This document shows, in pieces, positions 49,799 through 60,727 of a stretch of 64,000 nt of DNA (its first letter is position 1; each line of letters opens with the position of its first letter). Under the pieces are notes generated by a model. It did not search any database, was not told the DNA's origin, and saw nothing but the letters and a program-made list of their open reading frames with translations. Both the position numbers and the translations under genes were made by a program. Origin of the DNA: Arsenophonus sp031446165 (GTDB taxonomy: Bacteria; Pseudomonadota; Gammaproteobacteria; Enterobacterales; Enterobacteriaceae). The stretch covers positions 310,001 through 374,000 of the forward strand of contig CP132905.1 of NCBI GenBank assembly GCA_031446165.1, in the 5' to 3' direction.

Positions 49799-52402
49799 AT
49801 GGGCAAAGCTCTTGTTATTGTAGAATCTCCAACAAAAGCTAAAACAATTAATAAATATTTAGGGAATAATTATATTGTTAAAAGTAGTGTTGGACATGTT
49901 CGGGATTTATTAAAAAGCAGTGTGCTTGGCTTACAAAAAAAAAGGAATATCAAAAAAAAAGATCAGAAAGTTATTAAAAATAAAGAAGAGCTACTTATCA
50001 CCAATATGGGGGTTGATCCATATAATGGATGGACAGCTAATTATCAAATTTTGCCAGGAAAAGAGAAATTAGTTTCTGAATTAAAAATTTTAGCTATCAA
50101 TTCAGAACATATATATTTAGCAACAGATCTTGATCGTGAAGGAGAAGCAATTGCGTGGCATTTACGAGAAGTAATTGGTGGTGATTTTCAGCGTTTTAGT
50201 CGTGTAGTTTTTAATGAAATAACTAAAAAATCAATTAAAACTGCTTTTGATAATCCATGTGAGTTAAATATTCATCGGGTTCAAGCTCAACAAGCTCGAC
50301 GTTTTTTAGATCGTGTTTTTGGTTATATGCTGTCGCCGTTGTTATGGAAAAAAATTGGTCGTGGATTGTCTGCTGGTCGTGTTCAATCAGTAGCTGTAAG
50401 TCTTATTGTAAAAAAAGAACGTGAAATTAAGACATTTATTTCTAAAGAGTATTGGCAACTTTATGCAAATTTATATATCAATAATACTGAATTAATTTCT
50501 ATGAAAGTAGTTAATAAAAAAGGTAAAATATTTAAACCTGGAAAAAAAATAGAAATTGATGATGCTGTTTTATTATTAAAAAGTACAGATTATAAAGTTT
50601 TAGAATATAAAGAAAAAAATACTTTTAGTAAACCGAATGCTCCTTTTATTACATCTACTCTTCAACAAGTAGCAAGTGCTCGTCTAAATTTTAGTGTAAA
50701 AAAGACTATGATGATGGCGCAAATGTTATATGAAGCAGGTTATATAACTTATATGCGTACTGATTCTACTAATTTAAGTGTAGATGCAATAAATATGGTA
50801 CGTGATTATATTTATGATAAATTTGGTAAGCAATATTTATCAAAAAAAATAAATATTTATGTGAATAAAAAAAGTTCACAAGAAGCACACGAAGCTATTC
50901 GACCTTCAAATATTCATGTTAATATTGAAGATTTAAAAGATTTAGAATCTGATAGTAAAAAATTATATCAACTTATTTGGAATCAATTTGTTTCTTGTCA
51001 AATGAAATCAGCAAAATTCTCTTTAAGAATATTAACTGTTAAGGCTGGAGATTTTTTATTAAAAGCAAAGAGTCGTCTTTTAAATTTTGATGGTTGGATG
51101 AAAGTGATGCCTATTGTACATAAGAATAATATAGAACAAATTTTTCCAAATATTTTAATTGGTCAAAAATTAAAATTAAAAGATTTATTTTTTGCAAAAA
51201 AATTTACTAAGCCACCTGCACGTTTTACTGAAACTTCTTTGATTAAAGAATTAGAAAAATGCGGAATTGGTAGACCATCAACTTATCCGATTATTATTGC
51301 TAATATTCAAGAACGTGGTTATGTAAAGATTAAACAACATCGTTTTTATGCTGAAAAAATAGGTGAAATAGTTACTGATAGATTGAATGAAAATTTTAAA
51401 GAATTGATGGATTGTGATTTTACAGCTAGAATGGAAAATAAATTAGATTTGATAGCAAGAGGTTGTATTGAATGGAAGAGTGTTTTAGACAATTTTTTTT
51501 CTTCTTTTATGCAACAGCTTAAGATCGCAAATAAAAGTCCAGAAGAAGGTGGTATGCGATTAAATCCGATGGTATTAACATCAATTTTATGTCCAGAATG
51601 TCATAGAAGAATGGGGATCAAAAATGCTGCAACTGGTGTTTTTTTAGGATGTTCTGGTTATCAATTTTCATTATCGGAATATTGTAGATATACTATTAAT
51701 TTAATTCCTGAAGATGAATTATCTGCATTTATGATCACTGCTTCGGAAGAGGATCTTGAAACCGATGCTTTACGGGCACGCCATAGATGTACTAAATGTA
51801 GTACTGCAATGGACAGTTATTTTATTGATAATAAATCTAAACTATATATATGTGGTAATAATCCGGTATGCAATGGTTATAAAATTATAAAAGGTGATTT
51901 TTGTATTAAAGGTTATAATGATAAAACAATTATATGTGATAAATGCGATTCTGAAATGCATTTAAAAATAGGTAAGTTTGGAAAATATATGGGATGTACG
52001 AATGGAAATTGTAAAAATATACGCAAGGTACTAAGAAATGGTGAAATTTCTCCACCTAAAGAATTGCCAATTCCATTACCGGAATTAATTTGTAAAAAAA
52101 CAAATACTTATTTTGTATTAAAGGATGGTTCTTCTGGAATATTTTTAGCAGCGAGTAATTTTCCTAAATCAAAAGAAACTCGTACACCGTTAGTAGAAGA
52201 ATTAATTAGATTTAAAAAACGATTACCACCTAAATTTATGTATTTAACAACAGCACCAATTATTGATCATGAAGGGAATAAAACAATAATTAAATTTAAT
52301 CGTAAAACAAAAGAACAATATATTACTTCAGAAAAAAATGGAAAAAGTACTGGTTGGAACGCATTTTTTATTAATAATCAATGGATAGTAAAAAATGGAT
52401 AG
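49799..52402 (+). CDS. topA: DNA topoisomerase I
   Basis: Type IA topoisomerase that relaxes negative supercoils. 867 residues (E. coli 865). TOPRIM start ALVIVESPTKAKTI, acidic DLDREGEAIAWHL near residue 111, catalytic Tyr in YITYMRTDSTNLS near 318. Three C-terminal four-cysteine zinc ribbons are visible (CPECHRRM near 598, CTKCSTAM near 662, CDKCDSEM near 712), followed by the two further ribbon domains of the enterobacterial protein. Carries an intact A9 run at 49935-49943. Confidence 0.99.
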   Translation: MGKALVIVESPTKAKTINKYLGNNYIVKSSVGHVRDLLKSSVLGLQKKRNIKKKDQKVIKNKEELLITNMGVDPYNGWTANYQILPGKEKLVSELKILAINSEHIYLATDLDREGEAIAWHLREVIGGDFQRFSRVVFNEITKKSIKTAFDNPCELNIHRVQAQQARRFLDRVFGYMLSPLLWKKIGRGLSAGRVQSVAVSLIVKKEREIKTFISKEYWQLYANLYINNTELISMKVVNKKGKIFKPGKKIEIDDAVLLLKSTDYKVLEYKEKNTFSKPNAPFITSTLQQVASARLNFSVKKTMMMAQMLYEAGYITYMRTDSTNLSVDAINMVRDYIYDKFGKQYLSKKINIYVNKKSSQEAHEAIRPSNIHVNIEDLKDLESDSKKLYQLIWNQFVSCQMKSAKFSLRILTVKAGDFLLKAKSRLLNFDGWMKVMPIVHKNNIEQIFPNILIGQKLKLKDLFFAKKFTKPPARFTETSLIKELEKCGIGRPSTYPIIIANIQERGYVKIKQHRFYAEKIGEIVTDRLNENFKELMDCDFTARMENKLDLIARGCIEWKSVLDNFFSSFMQQLKIANKSPEEGGMRLNPMVLTSILCPECHRRMGIKNAATGVFLGCSGYQFSLSEYCRYTINLIPEDELSAFMITASEEDLETDALRARHRCTKCSTAMDSYFIDNKSKLYICGNNPVCNGYKIIKGDFCIKGYNDKTIICDKCDSEMHLKIGKFGKYMGCTNGNCKNIRKVLRNGEISPPKELPIPLPELICKKTNTYFVLKDGSSGIFLAASNFPKSKETRTPLVEELIRFKKRLPPKFMYLTTAPIIDHEGNKTIIKFNRKTKEQYITSEKNGKSTGWNAFFINNQWIVKNG

Positions 52403-53070
52403 CAGCCAGTAAATAAATATTGTTTATTTATATAATAATATTATACTTAGATAATCATATAATTGATATATAAAGTAGCATATTTATTATTTATATTAAT
52501 ATTTTTACTATTAAAAAATATAATATTTTTTTATAAAATATTGAATTTTTTAACGATATTTATAGACATAATATCTTGTATAAAAAATTAAAATTACGTG
52601 ATATTAAAGTTACATTTGCATTATGTAAATAAATATATAAATTCAGTTTTGCTCTTTGCTGTATAAAAATTGTGTAATTAAAAATGATTTTTAGATTTTT
52701 ATTTTTAAATTTAATTTGTAAGAAGTATATTATTAAAATTATGAATTAAAATTTTTTTCTTATATGTTATCCTATTTTTCGTAATTAATTAAATGAAAGT
52801 AGCTTTTTGATATGATTTTTAAAATATCAAATAAATAGTTAGTTAGATAAATGTTATTATTTAAATTCTAATTTTCAGTGGATTAATAAGTTTTATAAAA
52901 TTCATGTAACTAATTTATTATAACTTCATTTTTAATAAAAATATTATATTCTTTGTATTATAAGATTTTAAATAATATATATTCTTGCTTATAATAAAGA
53001 AGTTTAATATTTGTATTAGTTATACGATAGTTATTTTTTTTGTTCAATTTTATTAAAGGTGCTGAATAAT
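52403..53070. other. Gene-free spacer between topA and cysB
   Basis: About 670 AT-rich bases with no recognised gene. The cysB promoter region lies here; the autoregulatory CysB site known from E. coli cannot be picked out by eye. Confidence 0.5.
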
Positions 53071-54045
53071 ATGAAATTACAGCAATTACGTTATATTGTA
53101 GAGATTGAAAATCATCATTTAAATGTTTCATCAACAGCTGAAAATTTATATACATCACAACCAGGTATAAGCAAGCAGGTTCGTATGTTAGAAGCTGAGT
53201 TAGGAGTGCAAATTTTTGGTCGTAGCGGCAAACATTTAACTCATATTACTCCAGCAGGTAAAGCAATAATTAAAATTTCAAGAGAGGTAATGACAAAAAT
53301 TAATACTATTCGAGCAGTTGTTGCTGAACATACTTATCCTGATCGTGGTATTTTAGCGATTGCTACAACACATACTCAAGCAAGATATGCCCTTCCTTCT
53401 GTTATTGAGCAATTTATCCAACAATATCCAAAAGTTTCACTACATATGAGTCAGGGTTCTCCAACACAAATTGCAGAAGATGTAATTAAAGGAAATAGTG
53501 ATTTTGCTATTTCAACAGAAGCTTTACATCTTTATAAAGATTTAGTTATGTTACCTTGTTATCATTGGAATCGATCTATTATTGTAAAAACTGATCATCC
53601 ATTAGCAAATAAAAAAAATATTACAATTAATGAATTGGTTGAATATCCTATTGTAACTTATACTCATGGTTTTACTGGACGTTCTGAATTAGATGAAGAG
53701 TTTAAAAAATTAGGTTTGCAAGCTAAAATTATTTTTACAGCTACTGATGCTGATGTTATTAAAACTTATGTAAGATTAGGATTAGGTATAGGTATTATTG
53801 CTAATATCGCAGTAGATCACCAACAAGATAAAGATTTAGTAGTGATTGATATGAGAGATAAGTTTAGTTATAGTACTACAAAAATTGGATTTCATCGTAA
53901 TAGTTTTTTACGCACTTATATGTATAATTTTATTTCGCTTTTTGCACCACATTTAACTTCTGATATTATTGATAAAGCAATTTCTTTACGTTCAAATGAA
54001 GATATTGAAGAGATGTTTAAGGATATAAAATTACCAACAATATAA
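53071..54045 (+). CDS. cysB: LysR-family regulator CysB
   Basis: Activator of sulfate assimilation and cysteine genes, responding to N-acetylserine. From ATG 53071 it is 324 residues, exactly the E. coli length, with AAAGGTG eleven bases ahead; the in-frame GTG at 53059 is less likely. Helix-turn-helix with VSSTAENLYTSQPGISKQVRMLE near residues 18-40 (split around E), effector domain with TTHTQARYALP near 100 and GSPTQIAEDVIKG near 130. High conservation shows it is under selection although most regulators are lost in such genomes. Confidence 0.98.
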   Translation: MKLQQLRYIVEIENHHLNVSSTAENLYTSQPGISKQVRMLEAELGVQIFGRSGKHLTHITPAGKAIIKISREVMTKINTIRAVVAEHTYPDRGILAIATTHTQARYALPSVIEQFIQQYPKVSLHMSQGSPTQIAEDVIKGNSDFAISTEALHLYKDLVMLPCYHWNRSIIVKTDHPLANKKNITINELVEYPIVTYTHGFTGRSELDEEFKKLGLQAKIIFTATDADVIKTYVRLGLGIGIIANIAVDHQQDKDLVVIDMRDKFSYSTTKIGFHRNSFLRTYMYNFISLFAPHLTSDIIDKAISLRSNEDIEEMFKDIKLPTI

Positions 54046-54668
54046 TTTTTTTTTTTAAAAGTTTTTATGTTAATTAAATGCTTATTTTTTTGAATGCTTG
54101 TTTTAAAAAAAAATATACAAGGGATTTTCTTATGCTACTCTTTTAATGAAATATTTTAACAAATTTTTTAAAAAAAATTAAAATTTCTGTTTTATTCATG
54201 ATTTAATAAGATGCTATAAACATTCTTTAAATTTATAAAAATTTATTTTTTTATAGATTTTTTAGTTTTAATATTTTTTAGTATTTAAGATTACTATGGC
54301 GTAATGGCGTAATACTTTCAAAGTATCGTGTCTTCTATTTTATGAGAAATTGTTTTTTAACATTATTTATATGTATTAGCATTTTTAATTTAAATATGTA
54401 TTTTATTATGCATTATTTATTTTTAATAAAAATTTATTAATTAACATTAAATATCTTAAATATGTGAAATATATTAATAATATAAAAAACGGTTAAATAT
54501 TATAAAATATATTTTAAAATACTGTTCTTTGATGAAGATATTGCAATTATTTTTTTTGCATTTTAAATTTAAAATAATAAATAAACTTATTTAAAAAATA
54601 TTTATGTACTGTATATATTTGATACATTGAAAAATATTTTATAAAAATTGAAATTATTTTAAAAAATA
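54046..54668. other. Convergent cysB-ribA spacer
   Basis: About 620 AT-rich bases. Small structures only: GGCGTAAT twice in tandem (about 54298-54313) followed by the near-palindrome ATACTTT-C-AAAGTAT at 54312-54326. The lost acnA of E. coli would lie here. Confidence 0.5.
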
Positions 54669-55292
54669 TTATTTTTTTGTAGAATTATCATGTAGTATAT
54701 GCCCTAATTTTTTAGCTTTAACATTTAAATAATTGTTATTCTTTGGATTACGTCCAACAATTAAAGGGACACGTTCTACTATATTTATTCCAGCTTCTCT
54801 TATGATTGCTAGTTTTTTAGGATTATTAGTTAATAATTTAATTTCATTTATAGCAAGTAATTTATACATTTCTGCACATACAGTAAAATCACGTTCATCA
54901 GGTTTAAATCCAAGTTTTATATTTGCTTCAACAGTATCCAGTCCTTCATCTTGAAGAAAATAAGCGCGGATTTTATTTAATAGTCCTATATTCCTACCTT
55001 CTTGACGATGATATAGTAAGACTCCACTGCCTTCTTTCGCGATTTGCTTTAGTGCTGCTTCCAATTGGAAACCACAATCACAACGTAAGCTGAATAAGGC
55101 ATCTCCAGTAAGGCATTCTGAATGAATACGAGACAAAACAGGTTTTTTACTTGAAATTTTTCCATAAATAAGGGCTACATGATTATTTTTATTAATTATT
55201 TCTTCAAAACCAACCAGTAAAAAATCTCCAAATAGTGTGGGTAATTTTGCTTCAGCTATACGTTTTATATGCATTTTATTGTTATAGATCAT
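54669..55292 (-). CDS. ribA: GTP cyclohydrolase II
   Basis: First step of riboflavin synthesis from GTP. 207 residues (E. coli 196). Zinc cysteines in HSECLTGDALFSLRCDCGF near residues 58-72, GTP-binding YHRQEGRNIGLLNKIRAY near 100, and TNNPKKL near 155. GAGG nine bases before ATG 55292 supports that start, six codons upstream of the E. coli-like start MHIKRIAEAKLPT. Opposite strand to cysB and lapA; acnA and pgpB, its E. coli neighbours, are gone. Confidence 0.97.
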   Translation of the reverse strand: MIYNNKMHIKRIAEAKLPTLFGDFLLVGFEEIINKNNHVALIYGKISSKKPVLSRIHSECLTGDALFSLRCDCGFQLEAALKQIAKEGSGVLLYHRQEGRNIGLLNKIRAYFLQDEGLDTVEANIKLGFKPDERDFTVCAEMYKLLAINEIKLLTNNPKKLAIIREAGINIVERVPLIVGRNPKNNNYLNVKAKKLGHILHDNSTKK

Positions 55293-55840
55293 AAATTAAA
55301 ACCTCGTGTTTATAAATTGTAAAACATTTTTAAATATTTATGTTATTTTTTATTTGCATGTTTTGATATATTTTACTAGATTAGTAGATGTTTTTAGAAG
55401 AAAAAAATATATTTTATTTAAAATTACTACAAAAAATTGAATAGATTTTTTTGTAAAGATATTTGTATTTAGTTAAGATAAAAATTGAATTTTTTAAAAT
55501 ATTCAAATTTTTAGTATATTAGATTTATTTTTAGATACGATTTATTGTTTGATGTTATTGTTATTATTAATGTAATTTTTTTTATTAACTTGTAATTTTT
55601 ATAAAATTAATAAAGTTAGTGTTACATATAAAATAAAGAAAAATTTTATTTATTTTTTTGAGATATTATTGTATAATTTTTTAATAATTATTTTTTAAAA
55701 ATTATTTTTGTTACTGATCAAATATTTTAAAAATAAAAAAATACTTTTTGTTGTTTTTTCTTAGGTTATGTTTTACAATTTTTTAAAAAATAATTTTAAA
55801 TCTTTAGTGTAATATAACAATAATAGATAATAGGAAAAAT
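55293..55840. other. Divergent ribA-lapA spacer
   Basis: About 550 AT-rich bases between divergent genes. Holds both promoters, neither identifiable by eye. No gene remnant seen. Confidence 0.5.
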
Positions 55841-56110
55841 GTGAAGTATTTTATAATTTTTTTATTTTTTGTGGTGATATGCATTATTTCTGTAATAGTT
55901 ATATTAAATGAACATCAAATTGTTACATTTAATTATTTAATTAATAAAGGTGATTATTCAATATTGACTTTATTGGCAGCTCTTTTTACGATTGGTTTTA
56001 CGTTAGGTTTTTTGCTTACGGGGGTACTTTATATTAAAACTTTAATCACGTTGTCGTATGCAATACGTAAAATTAGACGATTAGAAAATCAATTAGTTAA
56101 AGTAATCTAA
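55841..56110 (+). CDS. lapA: Lipopolysaccharide assembly protein A (YciS)
   Basis: Small inner-membrane protein that works with LapB in controlling LpxC turnover and LPS assembly. 89 residues (E. coli 102). GTG start with AGGA upstream. Two membrane spans (about 3-22 and 41-65) around QIVTFNYLINKGDYSILTLL, which matches E. coli QQVTFNYLLAQGEY, and a coiled C-terminal KIRRLENQL. The variable tail is lost. lapB, which follows in E. coli, is absent. Confidence 0.94.
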   Translation: MKYFIIFLFFVVICIISVIVILNEHQIVTFNYLINKGDYSILTLLAALFTIGFTLGFLLTGVLYIKTLITLSYAIRKIRRLENQLVKVI

Positions 56111-57154
56111 AATTATAAATTAATATTGCAAATATTTTATACATAATTTTGAAAATATCTATTTTTTATAAGTATTGATCTATATTCACATGGATATGCA
56201 TATATAAAAATATATTAGTATTTATAATTACTAGGTATTATTATTTAATAATGGCTATTTATATATTTTTATAATTGTAAAAATACAATTTTTTATATTT
56301 CTTATATTAATTGTCTAATAATTATGAATAGTATAATCATTATGAAAGCTTTGATAGCTTAATGAGATTTTTTAATAAATAACTACAAAAATATTTTTCT
56401 TTCTATAGTTCTATAGAAAGTGTTCATATATTTTTATGATTCTTTTTCTTTATATATATTATATAAAGGTAGAAGGATTTTTCTACCGATAAATTTTAAT
56501 AAAAAATTATATTTACGCAAATCTTTTTTTTATTTTAAAAAAATTACATAGATTGCTTATTGGTTCGTGTAATCTTTTAAAAGATAATGCTATATTTTTT
56601 TAAAATCGAAATTTTATCAAAAAATATCTTTTTTCTAAAGAAAATTTTTTATAAAGAAGTTTGTTGCAATTAGAAAAGTATAGTGATAATAAATAAAATT
56701 ATAGTTAATTGATCTTTGTTGGATTAGTATAATTATGTCAATATTTATTGTATTTTCCTGATTATTTTTTTGATAATTTATCATTATTCAATTTTAATTT
56801 TAATAATCTTATTATCTAATTTTAAGAATTATTATAATTTATATTGATAGTTTAAGTAATATTATAAGTTTATGCTTAAATGTAATGTAGAAAATATATT
56901 CAATATATAACTGTGTAGTATTAGAAGCATGATATAAAATAAAACGTAATTCTACATTTTTTTTATAATATATTTTAAGGACATTAAAATTTTAATATAT
57001 AAAAATGATATTTTAATAGAGATTATTTTGCAAAAACCATTATTGATGGATTTTTTTTGGTTAAGCATTACTTTTTAAGTATTTTTATTTTTTTATTTTT
57101 CTATATTGTTATCAAGTTATCAATTATATAGGATAAAAAGTATATAGGATAAAT
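56111..57154. other. 1-kb spacer between lapA and serS with two hairpins
   Basis: AT-rich, where lapB and pyrF are expected from E. coli order. No remnant of LapB TPR motifs recognised. Two perfect hairpins occur: CTTTCTATAG/CTATAGAAAG at 56399-56420 (two-base gap) and GGTAGAA/TTCTACC at 56468-56487 with a six-base loop. Confidence 0.55.
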
Positions 57155-58477
57155 ATGTTAGATCCACATTTGCTTCGTACAGAGTTAGATATAATTGCTA
57201 AAAAATTAGCTCGTAGAGGATTTATTTTTGATGTAAATAAATTACGTCAATTAGAAAACCAGAGAAAAAAAATGCAAATTGCAAAAGAAACTTTACAAGC
57301 AGAAAGAAATGATCGTTCTAAAAAAATTGCTGAAGAAAAAGTAAAATATAAAACTATCAAAGGCACATCTCAAGAAAAGATTATTCGAAGTACATCTAAA
57401 GAAATTAATATTTTAAATGAAAAACTGGATATTGTTAAAAACAAATTAACCAAATTACAGAATGATATTCTTGATATTAGCTTAAGTTTGCCTAATTTAC
57501 CAGATGATAGTGTACCAGAAGGTAAAAATGAAATAAATAATGTTGAAATAAGCCGTTGGGGACAGTTCAGGGAATATGCTTTTTCCATAAAAGATCATGT
57601 TACATTGGGTGAATTAATAGATGGTCTAGATTTTCCTTTAGGAGCCAAAATTACAGGTTCTCGTTTTGTAGTTATGAAAGGTAAAATAGCACGTTTACAT
57701 CGAGCTTTATCGCAATTTATGTTAGATTTACATATTGAGCAGCATGGTTATACAGAAACTTATGTTCCTTATCTCGTAAATAACAATACATTGTATGGTA
57801 CTGGTCAATTACCCAAGTTTGGAAGAGACCTTTTTCAGGTTAAACTCTTAAAAGAACAATTATCAAATCAGGAATATACATTAATACCTACTGCTGAAGT
57901 GCCTTTGACTAATTTAGTGAGAGATGAAATTTTAAGAGCGGATATTTTGCCTATTCGTTTGGCAGCACATACACCTTGTTTTCGATTTGAAGCTGGTTCT
58001 TATGGACGTGATACTCGTGGTTTAATTCGCATGCATCAATTTGATAAAGTGGAATTAGTGCAAATAGTAGAGCCAGAAAAATCAATGGAAGCACTAGAAG
58101 AGTTAACAGGACATGCAGAAAAAGTATTACAGCTATTAAAATTACCTTATCGAAAAATGATTTTATGTAGTGGGGATATGGGGTTTTCTTCTTGTAAAAC
58201 TTATGATTTAGAAGTATGGTTGCCATCACAAAATACTTATAGAGAGATTTCTTCTTGTTCTAATACGAGAGATTTTCAAGCGCGTCGTATGAAAGCACGT
58301 TTTCGTTCTCATACAAATAATAAAAAAACACAGTTCGTTCATACGTTAAATGGTTCTGCTTTAGCTGTTGGTCGTACATTAGTTGCTGTTATGGAAAATT
58401 ATCAGACACATGATGGGCGCATTAAAATACCAAAAGTTTTGCATCCATATGTTAATGGATTAGAATATATTGATTAA
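57155..58477 (+). CDS. serS: Seryl-tRNA synthetase
   Basis: Class II synthetase. 440 residues (E. coli 430). N-terminal long coiled-coil arm (about 30-115), rich in lysine and glutamate, then the catalytic core: motif 1 region TGSRFVVMKG near 168, motif 2 CFRFEAGSYGRDTRGLIRMHQF near 275 to 296 (split around S and G), motif 3 LNGSALAVGRTLVA near 400. Charges its cognate tRNA-Ser encoded at 17287-17376. Confidence 0.99.
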   Translation: MLDPHLLRTELDIIAKKLARRGFIFDVNKLRQLENQRKKMQIAKETLQAERNDRSKKIAEEKVKYKTIKGTSQEKIIRSTSKEINILNEKLDIVKNKLTKLQNDILDISLSLPNLPDDSVPEGKNEINNVEISRWGQFREYAFSIKDHVTLGELIDGLDFPLGAKITGSRFVVMKGKIARLHRALSQFMLDLHIEQHGYTETYVPYLVNNNTLYGTGQLPKFGRDLFQVKLLKEQLSNQEYTLIPTAEVPLTNLVRDEILRADILPIRLAAHTPCFRFEAGSYGRDTRGLIRMHQFDKVELVQIVEPEKSMEALEELTGHAEKVLQLLKLPYRKMILCSGDMGFSSCKTYDLEVWLPSQNTYREISSCSNTRDFQARRMKARFRSHTNNKKTQFVHTLNGSALAVGRTLVAVMENYQTHDGRIKIPKVLHPYVNGLEYID

Positions 58478-58715
58478 TGTATTTTTTTATATAAAAAATT
58501 GTTGTATATAAAAAAATATTCTTTTCAATTAAAAAACTTTAGTTTTTGCATTATACACAAGCTTTTATAAATATTAAAATTATGCGTTTTTAAAATAGTA
58601 AAAAATAAATAGCAAATTTTTATTACTATCTTCAATCTCAATCTAGATAAGCGATTTTTTTAATATCAGTTTCAATATATTTTTTATCATTTAATAATTA
58701 ATAATTTTTTTTAAA

Positions 58716-59453
58716 TTATATGGGGATATGTTTTTTGGTTATTTTTTTAAACATAATATCAAAAATAGTATTTCCTAATTTTTGCCCACGTTTTTCAAAT
58801 TTGGTTAAAGGTCGTGAATTTGGTCTTTCTATATAATTGCCTGTTATTGATAAATTTTCGTAACCAGTAATTTCCGTGATAACTTTTAAGATATGTTCTG
58901 CATATGATTGGCAATCTGTTGCTATATGTAGCACCCCCCCTATTTTTAACTTATTCAATATAAGTTCAGCAGATTTTTTTTGTATAATTCTACGTTTTTG
59001 ATGTTTTTTTTTAGGCCATGGATCAGGAAAAAAAAGTTGTATTACATTTAATGTGTTATTTGCCAACATGTTTTCTAATATTTCTATTGCGTCATAATAT
59101 ATAATACGTAAATTAGTAATTTTCATTTCTGTAGCTGCTATTAAACAAGCTCCAATACCTGGTTTATATACTTCGATTCCCAAGAAGTTTTTATTTGGAT
59201 TTTTTTTTGCTATGGTTACTAATTCAGTTCCCATGCCAAATCCAATATCCATAATTACGGGAGCATGATTGCCAAATATTTCATAAAATACTAAGGGTTC
59301 TGAAACAAAATTTAATCCAATTTTTGGCCATAAAATTTTTAATGCATGTTTTTGATAGTTAGTTAATCTACTTTGACGACGAACAAAACTACATATTCTA
59401 TGTTTTATTTTTTTTTCTGTATTAATTTTTTCAGTAAAAATATTCTGTATCAT
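58716..59453 (-). CDS. trmB: tRNA (guanine-N7)-methyltransferase
   Basis: Forms m7G46 in tRNA variable loops. 245 residues (E. coli 239). SAM-binding DIGFGMGTELV near residue 70, GIEVYKPGIG near 95, and the signature FFPDPWPKKKHQKRR near 145. Divergent from mutY with 196 bases between, as in E. coli. Confidence 0.98.
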   Translation of the reverse strand: MIQNIFTEKINTEKKIKHRICSFVRRQSRLTNYQKHALKILWPKIGLNFVSEPLVFYEIFGNHAPVIMDIGFGMGTELVTIAKKNPNKNFLGIEVYKPGIGACLIAATEMKITNLRIIYYDAIEILENMLANNTLNVIQLFFPDPWPKKKHQKRRIIQKKSAELILNKLKIGGVLHIATDCQSYAEHILKVITEITGYENLSITGNYIERPNSRPLTKFEKRGQKLGNTIFDIMFKKITKKHIPI

Positions 59454-59649
59454 GGTTAAAAAATGATGTTTTGTAGTAATAAATTAATAATTTCTTTCAT
59501 TTTATTAAGATATAATAGTGATGAAAAGTATTTTTAGTGATAATATTTATTTTTCGTAAAGATAGTATTCTTTTGCAAAGAAAAATGTAGATATTTATAT
59601 ATATAAATATTATTTTTTATAAAAATTAAGGTGAATAATATAGTTTTAT

Positions 59650-60702
59650 ATGAATAAATTGCAATTTTCTGATGCTATATTTAAATGGTATCATCAATTT
59701 GGTCGTAAAACACTTCCCTGGCAACAAAAAAAATCAATATATCATATTTGGTTATCTGAAGTGATGCTTCAACAAACACAAGTTAGTACAGTAATTCCAT
59801 ATTTTAAAAAATTTATTAATTATATTCCTGATATTTATTCTTTAGCAAATGCATCTCAAGATGAAATATTATCATTGTGGAGTGGTTTAGGTTATTATAG
59901 TAGAGCACTTAATTTGCATAAAGCAGCCAAAAAAATTCTTATAAAATATAATGGAAATTTTCCATGTAAATTTGAAGAAGTCATATCACTTCCTGGGATT
60001 GGGCGATCTACAGCTGGTGCAATTTTATCATTATCACAAAATCAAAATTTTCCGATATTAGATTGTAACGTAAAACGTATTTTAACTCGGTATTATGGTA
60101 TAACCGGTTGGCCAGGTAAAAAAAATATTGAACATAAACTATGGAATATCATTAGTATGATAACTCCAAAATATGATAATCAATATTTTAATCAAGGTAT
60201 GATGGATTTGGGTTCTATGATTTGTATTCGAAATAAGCCTAGATGTTTTATTTGTCCTATTAAGGAAGGTTGTTATGCTTTTAAGAATAATTGTTGGAAA
60301 AATTTTCCATCTAAAAAAAATAAAAAAGATATTTTTAAAAAAAATATTTGGTTTTTAATTTTGCAACATAAAAAGTTTTTTTGGTTAGAAAAAAGAATCT
60401 ATTCTGGAATTTGGGAAGGTTTATTTGTCTTTCCAGAATTTGAATCATTTGATATATTAAATATTTGGCTTAATACATCAGGTATTCAATATGAGAAAAA
60501 AAAAGAATTAATGTCTTTTCGTCATAATCTTACACATTTACATTTAAATATTACACCAATATTGATAACTATTAATCACTTGCCATGTTCTTTAAATGCA
60601 AGCAAAAAAGAAATGAAAGGATTGTGGTATAACTTAAAACAAAATCTTAAAATTGGGTTATCAGCTCCTGTTAAAAGATTATTGCAACAATTAAGTGATT
60701 GA
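59650..60702 (+). CDS. mutY: Adenine DNA glycosylase MutY
   Basis: Removes A mispaired with 8-oxoG. 350 residues, as in E. coli. VMLQQTQV near residue 38 with the catalytic Glu just before it, helix-hairpin-helix LPGIGRSTAGAIL near 115, catalytic Asp in ILDCNVKR near 138. [4Fe-4S] cysteines in CIRNKPRCFICPIKEGC near 192-208. The C-terminal NUDIX-like domain that senses 8-oxoG is present, with FRHNLTHLHL. Needs a working Fe-S supply. Confidence 0.98.
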   Translation: MNKLQFSDAIFKWYHQFGRKTLPWQQKKSIYHIWLSEVMLQQTQVSTVIPYFKKFINYIPDIYSLANASQDEILSLWSGLGYYSRALNLHKAAKKILIKYNGNFPCKFEEVISLPGIGRSTAGAILSLSQNQNFPILDCNVKRILTRYYGITGWPGKKNIEHKLWNIISMITPKYDNQYFNQGMMDLGSMICIRNKPRCFICPIKEGCYAFKNNCWKNFPSKKNKKDIFKKNIWFLILQHKKFFWLEKRIYSGIWEGLFVFPEFESFDILNIWLNTSGIQYEKKKELMSFRHNLTHLHLNITPILITINHLPCSLNASKKEMKGLWYNLKQNLKIGLSAPVKRLLQQLSD

Positions 60703-60727
60703 TTTTTTATTTTTTATGGAAATTTTT

